Assembly: GCF_900114535.1 (NCBI RefSeq)
Contig: NZ_FOTK01000029.1
Coordinates: 1-64,000 of the forward strand
Length of the DNA: 64,000 nucleotides
DNA from: Methylobacterium pseudosasicola
GTDB lineage: Bacteria; Pseudomonadota; Alphaproteobacteria; Rhizobiales; Beijerinckiaceae
Reading direction: 5' to 3'
Position 1 is the first letter of the stretch; every line of letters starts with the position of its first letter. The translations under genes and the position numbers were made by a program. The notes beneath the pieces are model-generated. The model was not told the DNA's origin, did not search any database, and saw only the letters and a program-made list of their open reading frames with translations. Positions 9,594 through 17,641 of the stretch are shown piece by piece.

Positions 9594-10498
9594 CGCGAAG
9601 CACTCCCCGATCCGCCCGCGTTCTGCGGGGCATGCGCCTTCAGAAAGTTCGCTGCCTCGTCGAGGGAGGCCCGCGCCTCCGGCAGGATATGGGCGGCGAA
9701 CTGCCAGGCATGGGACACGACGGGAAAGACCTTCAGCTCGGTCACGACCCCGGCCGCCCGGGCCTTCTCGGCCATGCGGATGGAATCGTCGCGCAGAACC
9801 TCGCGCTCGCCGACATGGAACAGCAGGGGCGGGTAGCCGGTCGGGTCGGCGTTGATCGGGGAGATCCGGGGATCGGCCGGGTCGGCCTTGCCGAGATACA
9901 TGGTGCGGATCACCGCGAGCGCCCCGGGGTCGAACATGGCATCGCGCCAGGCATTGGTGTGCCGCGAGCCGTCCTCGGAGACGAAATCGGTGGCCGGCGA
10001 GAACAGGGCCGCGGCCCAGGGCAACGGCAGGCCGCGCGCCCGGGTCTCGCCGATCAGCACCAGGGCGAGGTTGGCGCCGGCCGACTCGCCGGCGACGCAG
10101 GCCGGCCCCTCAGCACTGAACGCCTGCCAGACGGCGATTGCGTCCTCCAGCGCCGCCGGGAACGGGTGCTCGGGGGCGAGGCGGTAATCGGGGACGAACA
10201 GCGTGAAGCCGCGATGGGCCAGCGCCCCGGTCACCGGCCGGTGGGTGCGCGGCGAGCAGGCGATGAAGCCGCCGCCATGGATGTAGAGCATCCGCCGCCC
10301 GGGGCCGGATTTCGGCCGGACCCATTCCCCCCGCACGCCGCCGACCGTGCCGGGCTCATAGGTGACGCCCTTCGGGTCGGCGAAGGCCGGCGCCTCGAAG
10401 ATCCGGCGGAACGCGGCCGCGTCCCGGGCCTTCGACAGGGGGCCGCGGACTTTGTTTCGGACCATCCAGGTACCGAGATACGCACGCAGGCTCGCCAT
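9590..10498 (-). CDS. Alpha/beta hydrolase, HSL-type esterase (LipR-like)
   Basis: 302 aa carboxylesterase of the hormone-sensitive-lipase family. The oxyanion motif HGGG is at 74-77, DYRLAPEHPFPAA at 104-116, and the nucleophile elbow GESAG at 137-141 (Ser139). The catalytic His is probably in VSHAWQF near residue 265. It probably hydrolyses the ester made by the neighbouring monooxygenase. It starts 1 nt after the SDR stop and overlaps the monooxygenase start by 4 nt, so the three genes are tightly coupled. Confidence 0.9.
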   Translation of the reverse strand: MASLRAYLGTWMVRNKVRGPLSKARDAAAFRRIFEAPAFADPKGVTYEPGTVGGVRGEWVRPKSGPGRRMLYIHGGGFIACSPRTHRPVTGALAHRGFTLFVPDYRLAPEHPFPAALEDAIAVWQAFSAEGPACVAGESAGANLALVLIGETRARGLPLPWAAALFSPATDFVSEDGSRHTNAWRDAMFDPGALAVIRTMYLGKADPADPRISPINADPTGYPPLLFHVGEREVLRDDSIRMAEKARAAGVVTELKVFPVVSHAWQFAAHILPEARASLDEAANFLKAHAPQNAGGSGSASR

Positions 10499-10499
10499 C

Positions 10500-11351
10500 T
10501 CAGACCTTCCCGCCGGACAGGCGCACGATCGTCTTCCAGTAGCCGGCCGGCATCAGCCTCTGGATCAGGGCCGCGCTGTTCGCGTCCTTGCCGATCAGGA
10601 TACGGGGTTGCCGGCGCTCGATGCCGCGGATGATCGCGGCCGCAGCGTCCTCGGGCGAGAGCGTCAGCAGCTTGCCGAACGCCTCCCGGGCCTTCTCGTC
10701 CTCCACCCGGGCGCGCTCGGCCGCCTCCGGGTCGGTGGGCGGGCGCGGGCTGCGCGCGCTGCGGGCGATGGCGGTGGCGACGCCCCCCGGATGGACCACC
10801 GTGACCCCGAGCCCGGTGCCGGCATATTCATGCCTCAGGGCCTCGGTGAAGCCGCGCACCGCGAACTTGCTGGTGGCGTAGGCGACCTGGCCGGGCGGGG
10901 CGATCAGACCGAACAGGCTCGACAGGTTGACGATCTGGGCCGCCGGCCGGGCGCGCAGCATCGGCAGGAAGGCGTGGCACATCCGCACGACGGCGCGCAG
11001 GTTGATGTCCATCAGCCACTCGAAGTCTTCGAGATGCGTCTCGTCGAACCGGCCGCCCAGCGCCACCCCGGCATTGTTGATGAGGATGTCGAGGCGCCCG
11101 AACCGGCCCTCGGCCCAACCCGGGAGCGTCTGGATCGCCTCCGCGTCGGCGAGATCGAGGCTTCGGGTCTCCACCGCGGCGCCGGCCGCGCGGGCTTTCT
11201 CGGCGACGGCTTCGAGACCTGCCGCGTCGCGGTCGACCAGCAGGAGGCTGCAGCCCTTGGCCGCCAATCCCAGCGCCAGGGCGGCGCCGATGCCGCTCGC
11301 GGCGCCGGTGATGAGCACCACCGCGCCCGCGAGTTGGAGTTTCTGGGCCAA
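10500..11351 (-). CDS. Short-chain dehydrogenase/reductase
   Basis: 283 aa classical SDR. TGAASGIG (15-22) binds the cofactor, NNAG is at 92-95, and catalytic Ser144/145, Tyr158 and Lys162 (YATSK) are present. It is predicted to oxidise an alcohol to the ketone used by the downstream monooxygenase. I chose TTG at 11351 because GGGAGG lies 6 nt upstream and no ATG or GTG fits; the open frame continues upstream into the divergent regulator. It is the first gene of the SDR-esterase-BVMO operon, 68 nt from the palindromic operator. Confidence 0.85.
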   Translation of the reverse strand: MAQKLQLAGAVVLITGAASGIGAALALGLAAKGCSLLLVDRDAAGLEAVAEKARAAGAAVETRSLDLADAEAIQTLPGWAEGRFGRLDILINNAGVALGGRFDETHLEDFEWLMDINLRAVVRMCHAFLPMLRARPAAQIVNLSSLFGLIAPPGQVAYATSKFAVRGFTEALRHEYAGTGLGVTVVHPGGVATAIARSARSPRPPTDPEAAERARVEDEKAREAFGKLLTLSPEDAAAAIIRGIERRQPRILIGKDANSAALIQRLMPAGYWKTIVRLSGGKV

Positions 11352-11418
11352 GCCACGCCTCCCGTTCCGCCTGGCGTGCCCGGCGACCCGCTGGGGATAG
11401 CGCCGGCCACGCGGATTG

Positions 11419-11438
11419 TCTAGGGTGAACACCCTAGA
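11419..11438. promoter_or_regulatory. Perfect inverted repeat, probable TetR operator
   Basis: TCTAGGGTGAACACCCTAGA has two perfect 9-bp arms around a 2-bp centre. It sits between the divergent SDR operon and the TetR gene, ending 12 nt before the regulator ATG, as expected for an autoregulated operator controlling both directions. Confidence 0.8.
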
Positions 11439-11450
11439 GTGGAATCGGGC

Positions 11451-12095
11451 ATGATGCTGCGCAGCGATAGCCGCAGAGGGCGAGGGGGCGACGGCCCGGA
11501 GCGACCCACCGGGACGCGCGACAAGATCCTCGCGCAGAGTCTCGCGCTGTTCAATGCCCGCGGCCTCGGCCGGGTGACCACGGCGGAGATCGCCGCGGCG
11601 TCCGGGATCCGGGAGGGCAACCTCCAGTACCATTTTCCGCGCAAGAGCGGCTTGGTGGAGGCGTTGTTTTCGGCCTTCGAGAGCGAGGCCGAGGCGGTGG
11701 CCGGGCGCATGCCCGCGGATCCCGCGGCCCCGGAGGCGCTGCTGACCTATCAGCGGGGCTGGTTCGACCTGATTTGGCGCTACCGCTGCATTTATCGCGA
11801 CGGCATCGCCATGGTGGAGATCGCCCCGGCCCTGCGCCCGCGGGTCCATGCCCTGAGGGCGCGGACGCAGGCGCTGGCCCGGGGCGTGTTCGAGGCGGCC
11901 ATGCGGGCCGGGCGGCTGCGGATCGCGCCGGATGCGCTGGGGCGGCTCATCGACAACGCCTGGATCGTCTCCAGCCACTGGATGAGCCACCGGCTACAGG
12001 GCGGCACCGAGCTGACCCAGGCCGATCTCGACTGGGGTTTCGCGCAGGTCAGCGCCCTGTTCGCCCCCTATCTCGTGGCCGATCGCCCGGGCTGA
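11451..12095 (+). CDS. TetR/AcrR family transcriptional regulator
   Basis: 214 aa. An N-terminal helix-turn-helix (VTTAEIAAASGIREGNLQYHF) is followed by an all-helical ligand domain, the normal TetR length. It is divergent from the SDR-esterase-monooxygenase operon with a perfect palindrome between them, so it is the likely repressor of that operon and of itself. The start may also be GTG 11439 or ATG 11454; GTG 11439 would lie right at the palindrome edge, so ATG 11451 is preferred. Confidence 0.9.
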   Translation: MMLRSDSRRGRGGDGPERPTGTRDKILAQSLALFNARGLGRVTTAEIAAASGIREGNLQYHFPRKSGLVEALFSAFESEAEAVAGRMPADPAAPEALLTYQRGWFDLIWRYRCIYRDGIAMVEIAPALRPRVHALRARTQALARGVFEAAMRAGRLRIAPDALGRLIDNAWIVSSHWMSHRLQGGTELTQADLDWGFAQVSALFAPYLVADRPG

Positions 12096-12151
12096 TGCGC
12101 GGTTGGCCCGAACCTTCCATCCGGCTGCCAAGCTCGAAACCCAAGGACACG

Positions 12152-13399
12152 ATGCCCGACCGAGTGATCCATGCCGGCCTGTCCGTGCTGCTGCTGCTGG
12201 CGATCGCCGCCCTGTTCTCCACCAACCGCCGGGCGATCCGGCCCCGGGTCGTGCTCACCGCCCTGGCGCTGCAGGTCGGGCTCGGCGCCCTGGTCCTGTT
12301 CCTGCCCGCCGGGCAGGCCGCGCTGAAATCCGCCGCCGACGTGGTGGTGACGGGGCTCTCCTACGGCGACCGCGGCACGGCCTTCCTGTTCGGCGGGCTG
12401 GTCGAGCCCAAGATGTTCGAGCTGTTCGGCGGCTCCGGCTTCATCCTGGCCCTGCGGGTGCTGCCGCAGATCCTGTACGTCTCGGCCCTGATCGGGGTGC
12501 TGTACCATCTCGGCGTGATGCAGGCGCTGGCCCGGGGCCTCGGCGCCGTGCTCCGGCGGATCCTCGGCACCTCGCCGATCGAATCGTTCTCGGCGGTGAT
12601 CACCATCGCCATCGGCCAGAGCGAGATCGCGGTGGCGTTGCGCCCGTTCCTGCCGCTGCTCACCGGGGCGGAGCTGTTCGCCGTGATGGCGAGCGGCGCC
12701 TCCTCCACGGCCGGGTCGATCCTGGCGGGCTACGCGGCGCTCGGCGTGCCGATGACCTACCTGCTCGCGGCCTCCGTGATGGCGATCCCCGGGGGGCTGC
12801 TCTACGCCAAGATCCTGATGCCCTCTACGGAACCGACCCGGATCGCCACCACCCGGGTGGAGTTCGGCGAGACCCGGGCGGCCAACATCATTGAGGCGGC
12901 GGCTGACGGCACCCAGAAGGGCCTCGCCGTGGCGGTCTCGGTGGGCGCGATGCTGATCGCCTTCGTGGGCCTGATCGCCCTGGCGAACGGGATCGTCGGC
13001 TATGTCGGCGGCTTGGCCGGCTATCCGGCGGCCTCGATCGAGGGCGTGCTCGGCTGGGCGCTCGCGCCGCTGGCCTGGCTTCTGGGCGTGCCCTGGGAGA
13101 GCGCCACCCTGGTCGGCGGCGCCATCGGCCAGAAGATCGCGTTCAACGAGTTCCTGGCCTACGCCAACCTGTCGCCGAGCCTGAAGGGCGGCGCCCTCGA
13201 CCCGCGCTCCCAGGCGATCGTCTGCTTCGCCCTGTGCGGCTTCGCCAACTTCGCCTCGATCGCGATCCAGCTCGCGAGCTTTTCCAGCCTCGTCCCCGAG
13301 CGCCGGGCCGAGGTCGCCCGCTACGGGCTGCGGGCGATCCTGGCCGGGACGCTGTCGAACCTCACCAGCGCGGCGATCGCCGGGATGTTCGTGGCCTGA
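12152..13399 (+). CDS. nupC: Concentrative nucleoside transporter (NupC/CNT family)
   Basis: 415 aa inner-membrane protein with about ten hydrophobic helices. CNT features are visible: an N-terminal domain, the gate domain IGQSEIAVALRPFL with the nucleoside-binding Q-S-E, ASGASSTAGSILAGYAALGVP, and the C-terminal GQKIAFNEFLAYANL and LCGFANFASI motifs. Members import nucleosides with Na+ or H+. The ATG follows AAGGA by 6 nt. It is downstream of the TetR gene (56 nt) but is probably an independent function. Confidence 0.9.
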   Translation: MPDRVIHAGLSVLLLLAIAALFSTNRRAIRPRVVLTALALQVGLGALVLFLPAGQAALKSAADVVVTGLSYGDRGTAFLFGGLVEPKMFELFGGSGFILALRVLPQILYVSALIGVLYHLGVMQALARGLGAVLRRILGTSPIESFSAVITIAIGQSEIAVALRPFLPLLTGAELFAVMASGASSTAGSILAGYAALGVPMTYLLAASVMAIPGGLLYAKILMPSTEPTRIATTRVEFGETRAANIIEAAADGTQKGLAVAVSVGAMLIAFVGLIALANGIVGYVGGLAGYPAASIEGVLGWALAPLAWLLGVPWESATLVGGAIGQKIAFNEFLAYANLSPSLKGGALDPRSQAIVCFALCGFANFASIAIQLASFSSLVPERRAEVARYGLRAILAGTLSNLTSAAIAGMFVA

Positions 13400-13440
13400 G
13401 GGGCGACGATGGTCACACATCGCATTGCTTAAGGCGCAAC

Positions 13441-13558
13441 GCGCTCTCCTCCCCCTTGCGGGGAGGAGTGGGAGGTGGGGGTGGTTCAGAAGGCACCGCT
13501 GCCCCCCACCCTGCACCACCCCCACCCCTGACCCTCCCCGCAAGGGGGAGGGGAAAAA
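13441..13558. repeat. Palindromic intergenic repeat (REP/MITE-like)
   Basis: Two GC-rich arms, CTCCTCCCCCTTGCGGGGAG on the left and CCTCCCCGCAAGGGGGAGGG on the right, are near-inverted copies around a ~60-nt centre, and each arm also folds by itself. It follows nupC and may also stop transcription. A longer element of the same style lies at 17055-17238. Confidence 0.75.
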
Positions 13559-13624
13559 CGCGGGGCTTCAAATGCTTGCCGCCGGAACGACGTGTGAATC
13601 CGCCAGGCCTGAGGGGAGGGGGCG

Positions 13625-14599
13625 TCAGGGACCGAAGGCCGGGCCGCCGTATCCGGTCTCCTTCGGCGAGACGTAGGTCGGGTCGTGCGCGAAGGGCAGG
13701 GGGCGTCCGTCCCGCAGGGCGTCCAGGATCTCGGCGAAGCCGGTCCGGCAGCGGAAGCCGAGGGCGGTCTCGGCCAGACGTGAATCATAGACTCGGCCGA
13801 TGCTGGCGGGAAGCGTCCAGCCTCGTTGGGCGTAGAGCTCCGCTGCATCGGGGAAGTGGCGCGCGATGACGACGGCGGCATCCCGCTTCAGGTCCCGGGC
13901 CTCGGCGCGGTCGAAGGGCGTCGGCGCAGACAGGACGAACAGGCCGAATCCGAGAGCGGGCGCGCGCATCAGCGCCGCGACATGCGCCTCCGCGGCGTCC
14001 TCGACCGTCAGGCGCCGGTTCAGGAACTCGTTGGCTTTCAGGTTCTCGCCGGAGGGGTCCCGATGGGTGTCGTCCTCCTCGGGAAAGAACCGGCCGGTGC
14101 GCAGGACCACGCAGGCCAGCCCGCGCTCGGCGGCGGCGAGCCGGCACAGCCCCTCGGCGGCGAGTTTGGTCACCCCGTAGATGTTGCGCGGCGCCAGCGG
14201 CCCGCTGGCCTCGTCCAGCCAGATCGCGGCATCGCCGGCCTCGTCGCGGATCGCCTGGCTGATCATCAGCGAGGTCTTGGAGGTGAACACGAACCGGTCG
14301 TTCCCGGCCGCCACCGCCGCCGCCAGGAGGTTCAGCGTGCCCGTGACGTTGCAGTCCACGAAGGCCTGCGCCGGGTAGCGCGCGATATCGGGCTTGTGCA
14401 GGGCGCCGGCATGGATCACGGCCTCGATCCCGCGATCGAACGCCCGGCTGACGATGCTCCGATCCGCCACGGAGCCTACCAGATCGGTGTCGGGCCCCGG
14501 CGCCACGTCGAGACCGGTCACGCGATGGCCGAGGGCCCGCAGGCGAGGGCCAAGGAACCGGCCGAGCCCGCCGGAGGAGCCGGTGAGCAGGACGTGCAT
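13625..14599 (-). CDS. NAD-dependent epimerase/dehydratase family protein
   Basis: 324 aa extended SDR. The N-terminal TGSSGGLG is the NAD(P)-binding motif and YGVTK carries the catalytic Tyr and Lys. The C-terminal sugar-binding region is divergent. Relatives are sugar-nucleotide epimerases or uronate dehydrogenases; the substrate is not assignable. Monocistronic, leftward, preceded by the pqqA pair's terminator. Confidence 0.88.
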   Translation of the reverse strand: MHVLLTGSSGGLGRFLGPRLRALGHRVTGLDVAPGPDTDLVGSVADRSIVSRAFDRGIEAVIHAGALHKPDIARYPAQAFVDCNVTGTLNLLAAAVAAGNDRFVFTSKTSLMISQAIRDEAGDAAIWLDEASGPLAPRNIYGVTKLAAEGLCRLAAAERGLACVVLRTGRFFPEEDDTHRDPSGENLKANEFLNRRLTVEDAAEAHVAALMRAPALGFGLFVLSAPTPFDRAEARDLKRDAAVVIARHFPDAAELYAQRGWTLPASIGRVYDSRLAETALGFRCRTGFAEILDALRDGRPLPFAHDPTYVSPKETGYGGPAFGP

Positions 14600-14755
14600 G
14601 GCCCGACCCTAAAGGACCGGCGTCCCCGTCGGGGTGTGCGCCGCGACTTCTCGAAGGATCCCAGGCGGCGTCCGCTGCACGCGGCCCCCAGGATGAGGTC
14701 GGGGCGAAGAGATCCGAAGTGCGGTCGGCGATCAAGATCGCCCAGCGGGACACCC

Positions 14756-14792
14756 CACAAACAAAAAGCGCCGCTTCGGCTGAAGCGGCGCT
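14756..14792 (-). terminator. Rho-independent terminator of the pqqA pair
   Basis: Perfect 11-bp stem: AGCGCCGCTTC (14767-14777) and GAAGCGGCGCT (14782-14792) enclose the loop GGCT. Read on the minus strand it is followed by a T-rich tract (TTTTTGTTTGT). It lies 22 nt after the second pqqA stop. Confidence 0.92.
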
Positions 14793-14813
14793 CTTGAACG
14801 TCAGAGGGACGTC

Positions 14814-14903
14814 TTAGTTGAACGTGTCGATCTCAGCCGACTCGTAGCTCGTGACTTCCATGCCGACGCAGATCTCGGACACGACGGGAGCGGACCAGGC
14901 CAT
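14814..14903 (-). CDS. pqqA: PQQ precursor peptide PqqA, copy 1
   Basis: 29-aa ribosomal precursor of pyrroloquinoline quinone. The peptide contains the conserved Glu16-Val-Thr-Ser-Tyr20, whose Glu and Tyr side chains are cross-linked by PqqE with PqqD and excised to become PQQ, the cofactor of methanol and other alcohol dehydrogenases. GGAGG lies 5 nt upstream of the ATG. It is 77 nt downstream of copy 2 and differs from it by one residue (Val7 versus Ile7) and seven bases. It is shorter than the usual ORF cut-off. No pqqB-E or pqqFG is in the window. Confidence 0.95.
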   Translation of the reverse strand: MAWSAPVVSEICVGMEVTSYESAEIDTFN

Positions 14904-14980
14904 GATTTCCTCCAAGTAACAGTTGGTTGGTGGTGAAGACGTCATCCCCGGCTCTCCAGCGACCCGGGGACTGGGTCGAA

Positions 14981-15070
14981 TCAGTTGAACGTGTCGATCT
15001 CAGCCGACTCGTAGCTCGTGACTTCCATGCCGACACAGATCTCGGACACGATCGGGGCAGACCAAGCCAT
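14981..15070 (-). CDS. pqqA: PQQ precursor peptide PqqA, copy 2
   Basis: 29-aa paralogue of copy 1 with identical E-V-T-S-Y core and C-terminal half and Ile at position 7. It is preceded by GGAG about 9 nt from the ATG and by the putative promoter at 15099-15128, so it is the first gene of a two-peptide transcript. The stop is TGA whereas copy 1 uses TAA. Synthesis of two almost identical substrates would raise precursor supply for PqqE; this dose role is inferred. Confidence 0.95.
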   Translation of the reverse strand: MAWSAPIVSEICVGMEVTSYESAEIDTFN

Positions 15071-15098
15071 GGCGTTTCTCCTCGTTGTTGCTGAGATC

Positions 15099-15128
15099 CA
15101 TATAGGCAATATCTTGGACGCAATACAA
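15099..15128 (-). promoter_or_regulatory. Putative sigma-70 promoter of the pqqA pair
   Basis: On the minus strand TTGTAT (15123-15128) and TATATG (15099-15104) are separated by 18 nt, four matches each to the consensus -35 and -10 boxes, inside an unusually AT-rich stretch. The 5' leader would be about 22-28 nt. Confidence 0.5.
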
Positions 15129-15475
15129 GTGAGCACAACACTTATATTTCTCATAGGCGCCGGACCGACCCTGCTCGTCCCCGGCCGCGGCGTCCCAGCC
15201 ACAGCGTGCCGCGCGCATGAAACGGGCTCGGGACGGGCGCCGGTTTCGGCTTGACGGAATTTTTCCGCGGGGGCACGAGGCAGCCGCGCGGGGCCGCCAT
15301 TCGGAAGCGCCGCGCTCCCTTTCAGCATCGACCAGCGAAGCGACGTGCCAGACCGATCGTGCCTGCCGTGCCCGGCGACGCGCCGTCATCCCGCCTGAGC
15401 CGCTGAGAGGCCCGGCCGCGGGGTGCGCGGCGTGGCTCACCGGTCGCGGCCCTGAGAGCCAGCAGACCGGCGGCG
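15129..15475. other. Intergenic region between pqqA and mgtE
   Basis: No ORF with family resemblance was seen here. The left end is AT-rich and belongs to the pqqA promoter; the remainder should contain the mgtE promoter and 5' leader. No match to the Mg-sensing M-box could be recognised by eye. Confidence 0.5.
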
Positions 15476-15499
15476 CGCCGTCTCGGAACCCGAGAGGCG
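15476..15499 (+). promoter_or_regulatory. Hairpin over the mgtE ribosome-binding region
   Basis: CGCC-G-TCTCGG pairs with CCGAGA-GGCG around loop AAC: ten base pairs with one bulged G. It ends 5 nt before the mgtE ATG and includes part of the purine-rich GAGAGGCGAGG that would serve as Shine-Dalgarno, so it could restrain translation. Confidence 0.45.
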
Positions 15500-15504
15500 A
15501 GGCC

Positions 15505-16875
15505 ATGAACGAGATCGCCCCCATCGACGCGCGCGTCGACCCGTCCGTGCTGGCCGCACGCCTGTCGGACGAGCGCGCCCCCGACATCGTCGAGGCCTTG
15601 AACGAGGAGGCCCCCGAGGTCGCCGCGGCGATCATCCTCGGCCTGCCGATGGAGCGGGCGATCGAGGTGCTCGACCAGCCGGAACTCGACTGCGCCGCCG
15701 ACATCATCGAGATGCTGCCGCGGGACCGGGTGGCCGGCTACCTGTCCGGCATGTCGGCCGACCGGGTCACGGACGTGTTCCGGGAGATCGAGGAGCCCGG
15801 CCGCTCCGACCTGCGCGCCCGCCTCGATGCCGAGACTCGCGGCGCCGTCGACCGCCTCTCGGCCTACGGCGAGGAGACGGTGGGCTCGCTGATGACCACC
15901 GAGTTCGTCACGGTGCCGGGCACCTGGACGGTGGGCCAGACCCTGGAGCACATCCGCCACGTCGAGAAGACCCGCGAGACCATCTACGCGATCTTCGTGC
16001 TCGACCCGCGCACCCGGGCGCTCACCAAGGCGGTGCCCCTGCGCCGGCTGATCTCGGGCGATCCCAACGACAACGTGCTCAGCGTCGCCCCCGGCCGGCG
16101 GCCGCTGGCGGTCTCGCCCACGGCGAGCCGCGAGGAAGCCGCCCGTCTGATCTCGAAATACGACCTGCTGGCGCTGCCGGTGGTCGACGCGGTCGGGCAC
16201 GTGATCGGCATCGTCACGGTGGACGACATGATCGACGCCATGATCGAGAAGCAGACTCAGGACGTGCAGCGCTTCGGCGGCATGGAGGCGCTGCCCGAGC
16301 CCTACATGGATATCGGCTTCTTCACGATGATCCGGAAGCGCGCCGGCTGGCTCTGCGCGCTGTTCCTCTCGGAGATGCTCACCGCCTCGGCGATGCAGGG
16401 TTTTGAGGGGGAACTGGAGAAGGCGATCGTCCTGACCCTGTTCATCCCGCTGATCATGAGCTCGGGCGGCAATTCCGGCTCTCAAGCGACCTCGCTGCTG
16501 ATCCGGGCCCTCGCCCTGCACCAGATCCGCCTGGGGGATTGGTGGCGCGTGGCTTTGCGCGAGCTGCCCACCGGCATCGTGCTGGGCAGCATCCTCGGCG
16601 TGATCGCGGTGATCCGGATCGTGGCCTGGCAGAAGCTCGGCCTCTACGATTACGGGGAGCACTGGCCGCTGGTCGCCGCCACGGTCGGCGCGGCCCTGGT
16701 CGGCATCGTGATGTTCGGCTCGCTGGCTGGCTCGATGCTCCCCTTCATCCTGCAACGGATCGGCTTCGACCCCGCCACCGCCTCGGCCCCGTTCGTGGCG
16801 ACCCTGGTCGATGTCACCGGGTTGGTGATCTATTTCTCCGTGGCTTTGCTGATCCTGCGGGGGACGCTGCTGTAG
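15505..16875 (+). CDS. mgtE: Magnesium transporter MgtE
   Basis: 456 aa. The order is that of MgtE: an N-terminal superhelical domain (residues ~20-140), two CBS domains (~140-270, including the V-V-D-A-V-G-H-V-I-G-I-V-T-V-D-D segment) and a five-helix membrane domain with the pore signature NSGSQATSLLIRALAL. MgtE is a homodimeric Mg2+ channel closed by Mg2+ binding to the cytosolic domains. ATG 15505 starts like the family; the upstream open frame has no similarity. A strong hairpin follows the stop. Confidence 0.95.
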   Translation: MNEIAPIDARVDPSVLAARLSDERAPDIVEALNEEAPEVAAAIILGLPMERAIEVLDQPELDCAADIIEMLPRDRVAGYLSGMSADRVTDVFREIEEPGRSDLRARLDAETRGAVDRLSAYGEETVGSLMTTEFVTVPGTWTVGQTLEHIRHVEKTRETIYAIFVLDPRTRALTKAVPLRRLISGDPNDNVLSVAPGRRPLAVSPTASREEAARLISKYDLLALPVVDAVGHVIGIVTVDDMIDAMIEKQTQDVQRFGGMEALPEPYMDIGFFTMIRKRAGWLCALFLSEMLTASAMQGFEGELEKAIVLTLFIPLIMSSGGNSGSQATSLLIRALALHQIRLGDWWRVALRELPTGIVLGSILGVIAVIRIVAWQKLGLYDYGEHWPLVAATVGAALVGIVMFGSLAGSMLPFILQRIGFDPATASAPFVATLVDVTGLVIYFSVALLILRGTLL

Positions 16876-16890
16876 GGGCGCGCGATCGCC

Positions 16891-16929
16891 AGAGCCGTTC
16901 CCGATCGCGTTGCAATCGGGAACGGCTCT
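16891..16929 (+). terminator. Strong hairpin after mgtE, probable terminator
   Basis: A perfect 15-bp inverted repeat, AGAGCCGTTCCCGAT and ATCGGGAACGGCTCT, encloses a 9-nt loop 16 nt after the stop. The following bases are not a clean T run, so it may act as a Rho-dependent or mRNA-stabilising hairpin instead. Confidence 0.65.
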
Positions 16930-17054
16930 CAGTCCTTGATTGAACGCGCTCGCTTGCTCCGAACCGGTATCCGCTTCGGCGGCGCGCTTTAACGGATTCA
17001 TAAAACGCTGTCTGGGTGGTTCCCGGTGCAACAGCAGTCGCATCGCAGTGGACA

Positions 17055-17238
17055 CGCGCCCTCCCTCCCCCCTCTGTGGGGGAGGGTGGCCCCCGAAGGG
17101 GGTCGGGAGAGGGGAGCGACGGTGCAGCATCTGGCTTCGCCGGTCATGCCGGTCGCGCCCTTGTCTGAACCCGGGTTCCCCTCTCCCGACCCGGCCTGAC
17201 GGCCGGCCCACCCTCCCCCGCAGAGGGGGGAGGGAGAC
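17055..17238. repeat. Long inverted repeat (MITE-like palindromic element)
   Basis: About 184 bp. The outer arms CTCCCTCCCCCCTCTG and CAGAGGGGGGAGGGAG are perfect inverted copies, and a second inner pair GGTCGGGAGAGGGG / CCCCTCTCCCGACC is also perfect. The centre has no ORF. It fills most of the 523-nt space between mgtE and the next gene; nothing else is recognisable in that space. Similar in style to 13441-13558. Confidence 0.8.
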
Positions 17239-17398
17239 GCGCTTGGGATTAACCTTGGCCCAAATCTGGCAGCGATGTGTGACCATCGTAGCCGATGCGG
17301 GAAAGGAGGCGCGTTGCAGTGCCCGCGCCTGAAACCTGTGTCGGCCGTAGCCGCAAGGGGAGGGGAAAACGCTCCGATCTGGGAATACGCCCGGCCGG

Positions 17399-17641
17399 TC
17401 AGGGCGCCACTGACCAGAACCGCTGGCGGTTGAACAGCATGTCCCGCGTGCCGACCGTCGGGCCCTCGGCCGGCTTGACGCAATCCGGCTCGCGCGGCTT
17501 CGGGACGGCGGCCAGGGCCGCCACCACCGGCGCGGGCCTCAGGCCGAGGCGCGCCTGAACCTCCGGTTGCCGGGCCGCCGCGATGGTCAGAACGGCGGCG
17601 ATCAGGCCGCCGGCCACGGTTCCGAGGAAGAAATTCAACAT
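17399..17641 (-). CDS. Small membrane-anchored hypothetical protein
   Basis: 80 aa. It starts MLNFFLGTVAGGLIAAVLTIAAARQP, an N-terminal membrane helix or uncleaved signal anchor, followed by a proline- and basic-rich tail with DMLFNRQRFWSVAP at the end. I do not recognise the family. ATG 17641 is chosen because the hydrophobic N-terminus begins there. It is divergent from flaF (168 nt apart). Confidence 0.55.
   Translation of the reverse strand: MLNFFLGTVAGGLIAAVLTIAAARQPEVQARLGLRPAPVVAALAAVPKPREPDCVKPAEGPTVGTRDMLFNRQRFWSVAP

Noticed and set aside
15129..15504. M-box (Mg riboswitch) upstream of mgtE
   Set aside because: Only a simple hairpin at the start codon is visible; the multi-helix M-box core was not recognisable.
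15322..17286. 654-aa open frame opposite mgtE
   Set aside because: Antisense to mgtE and the repeat, repetitive Asp/Arg/Gln composition, no motif.
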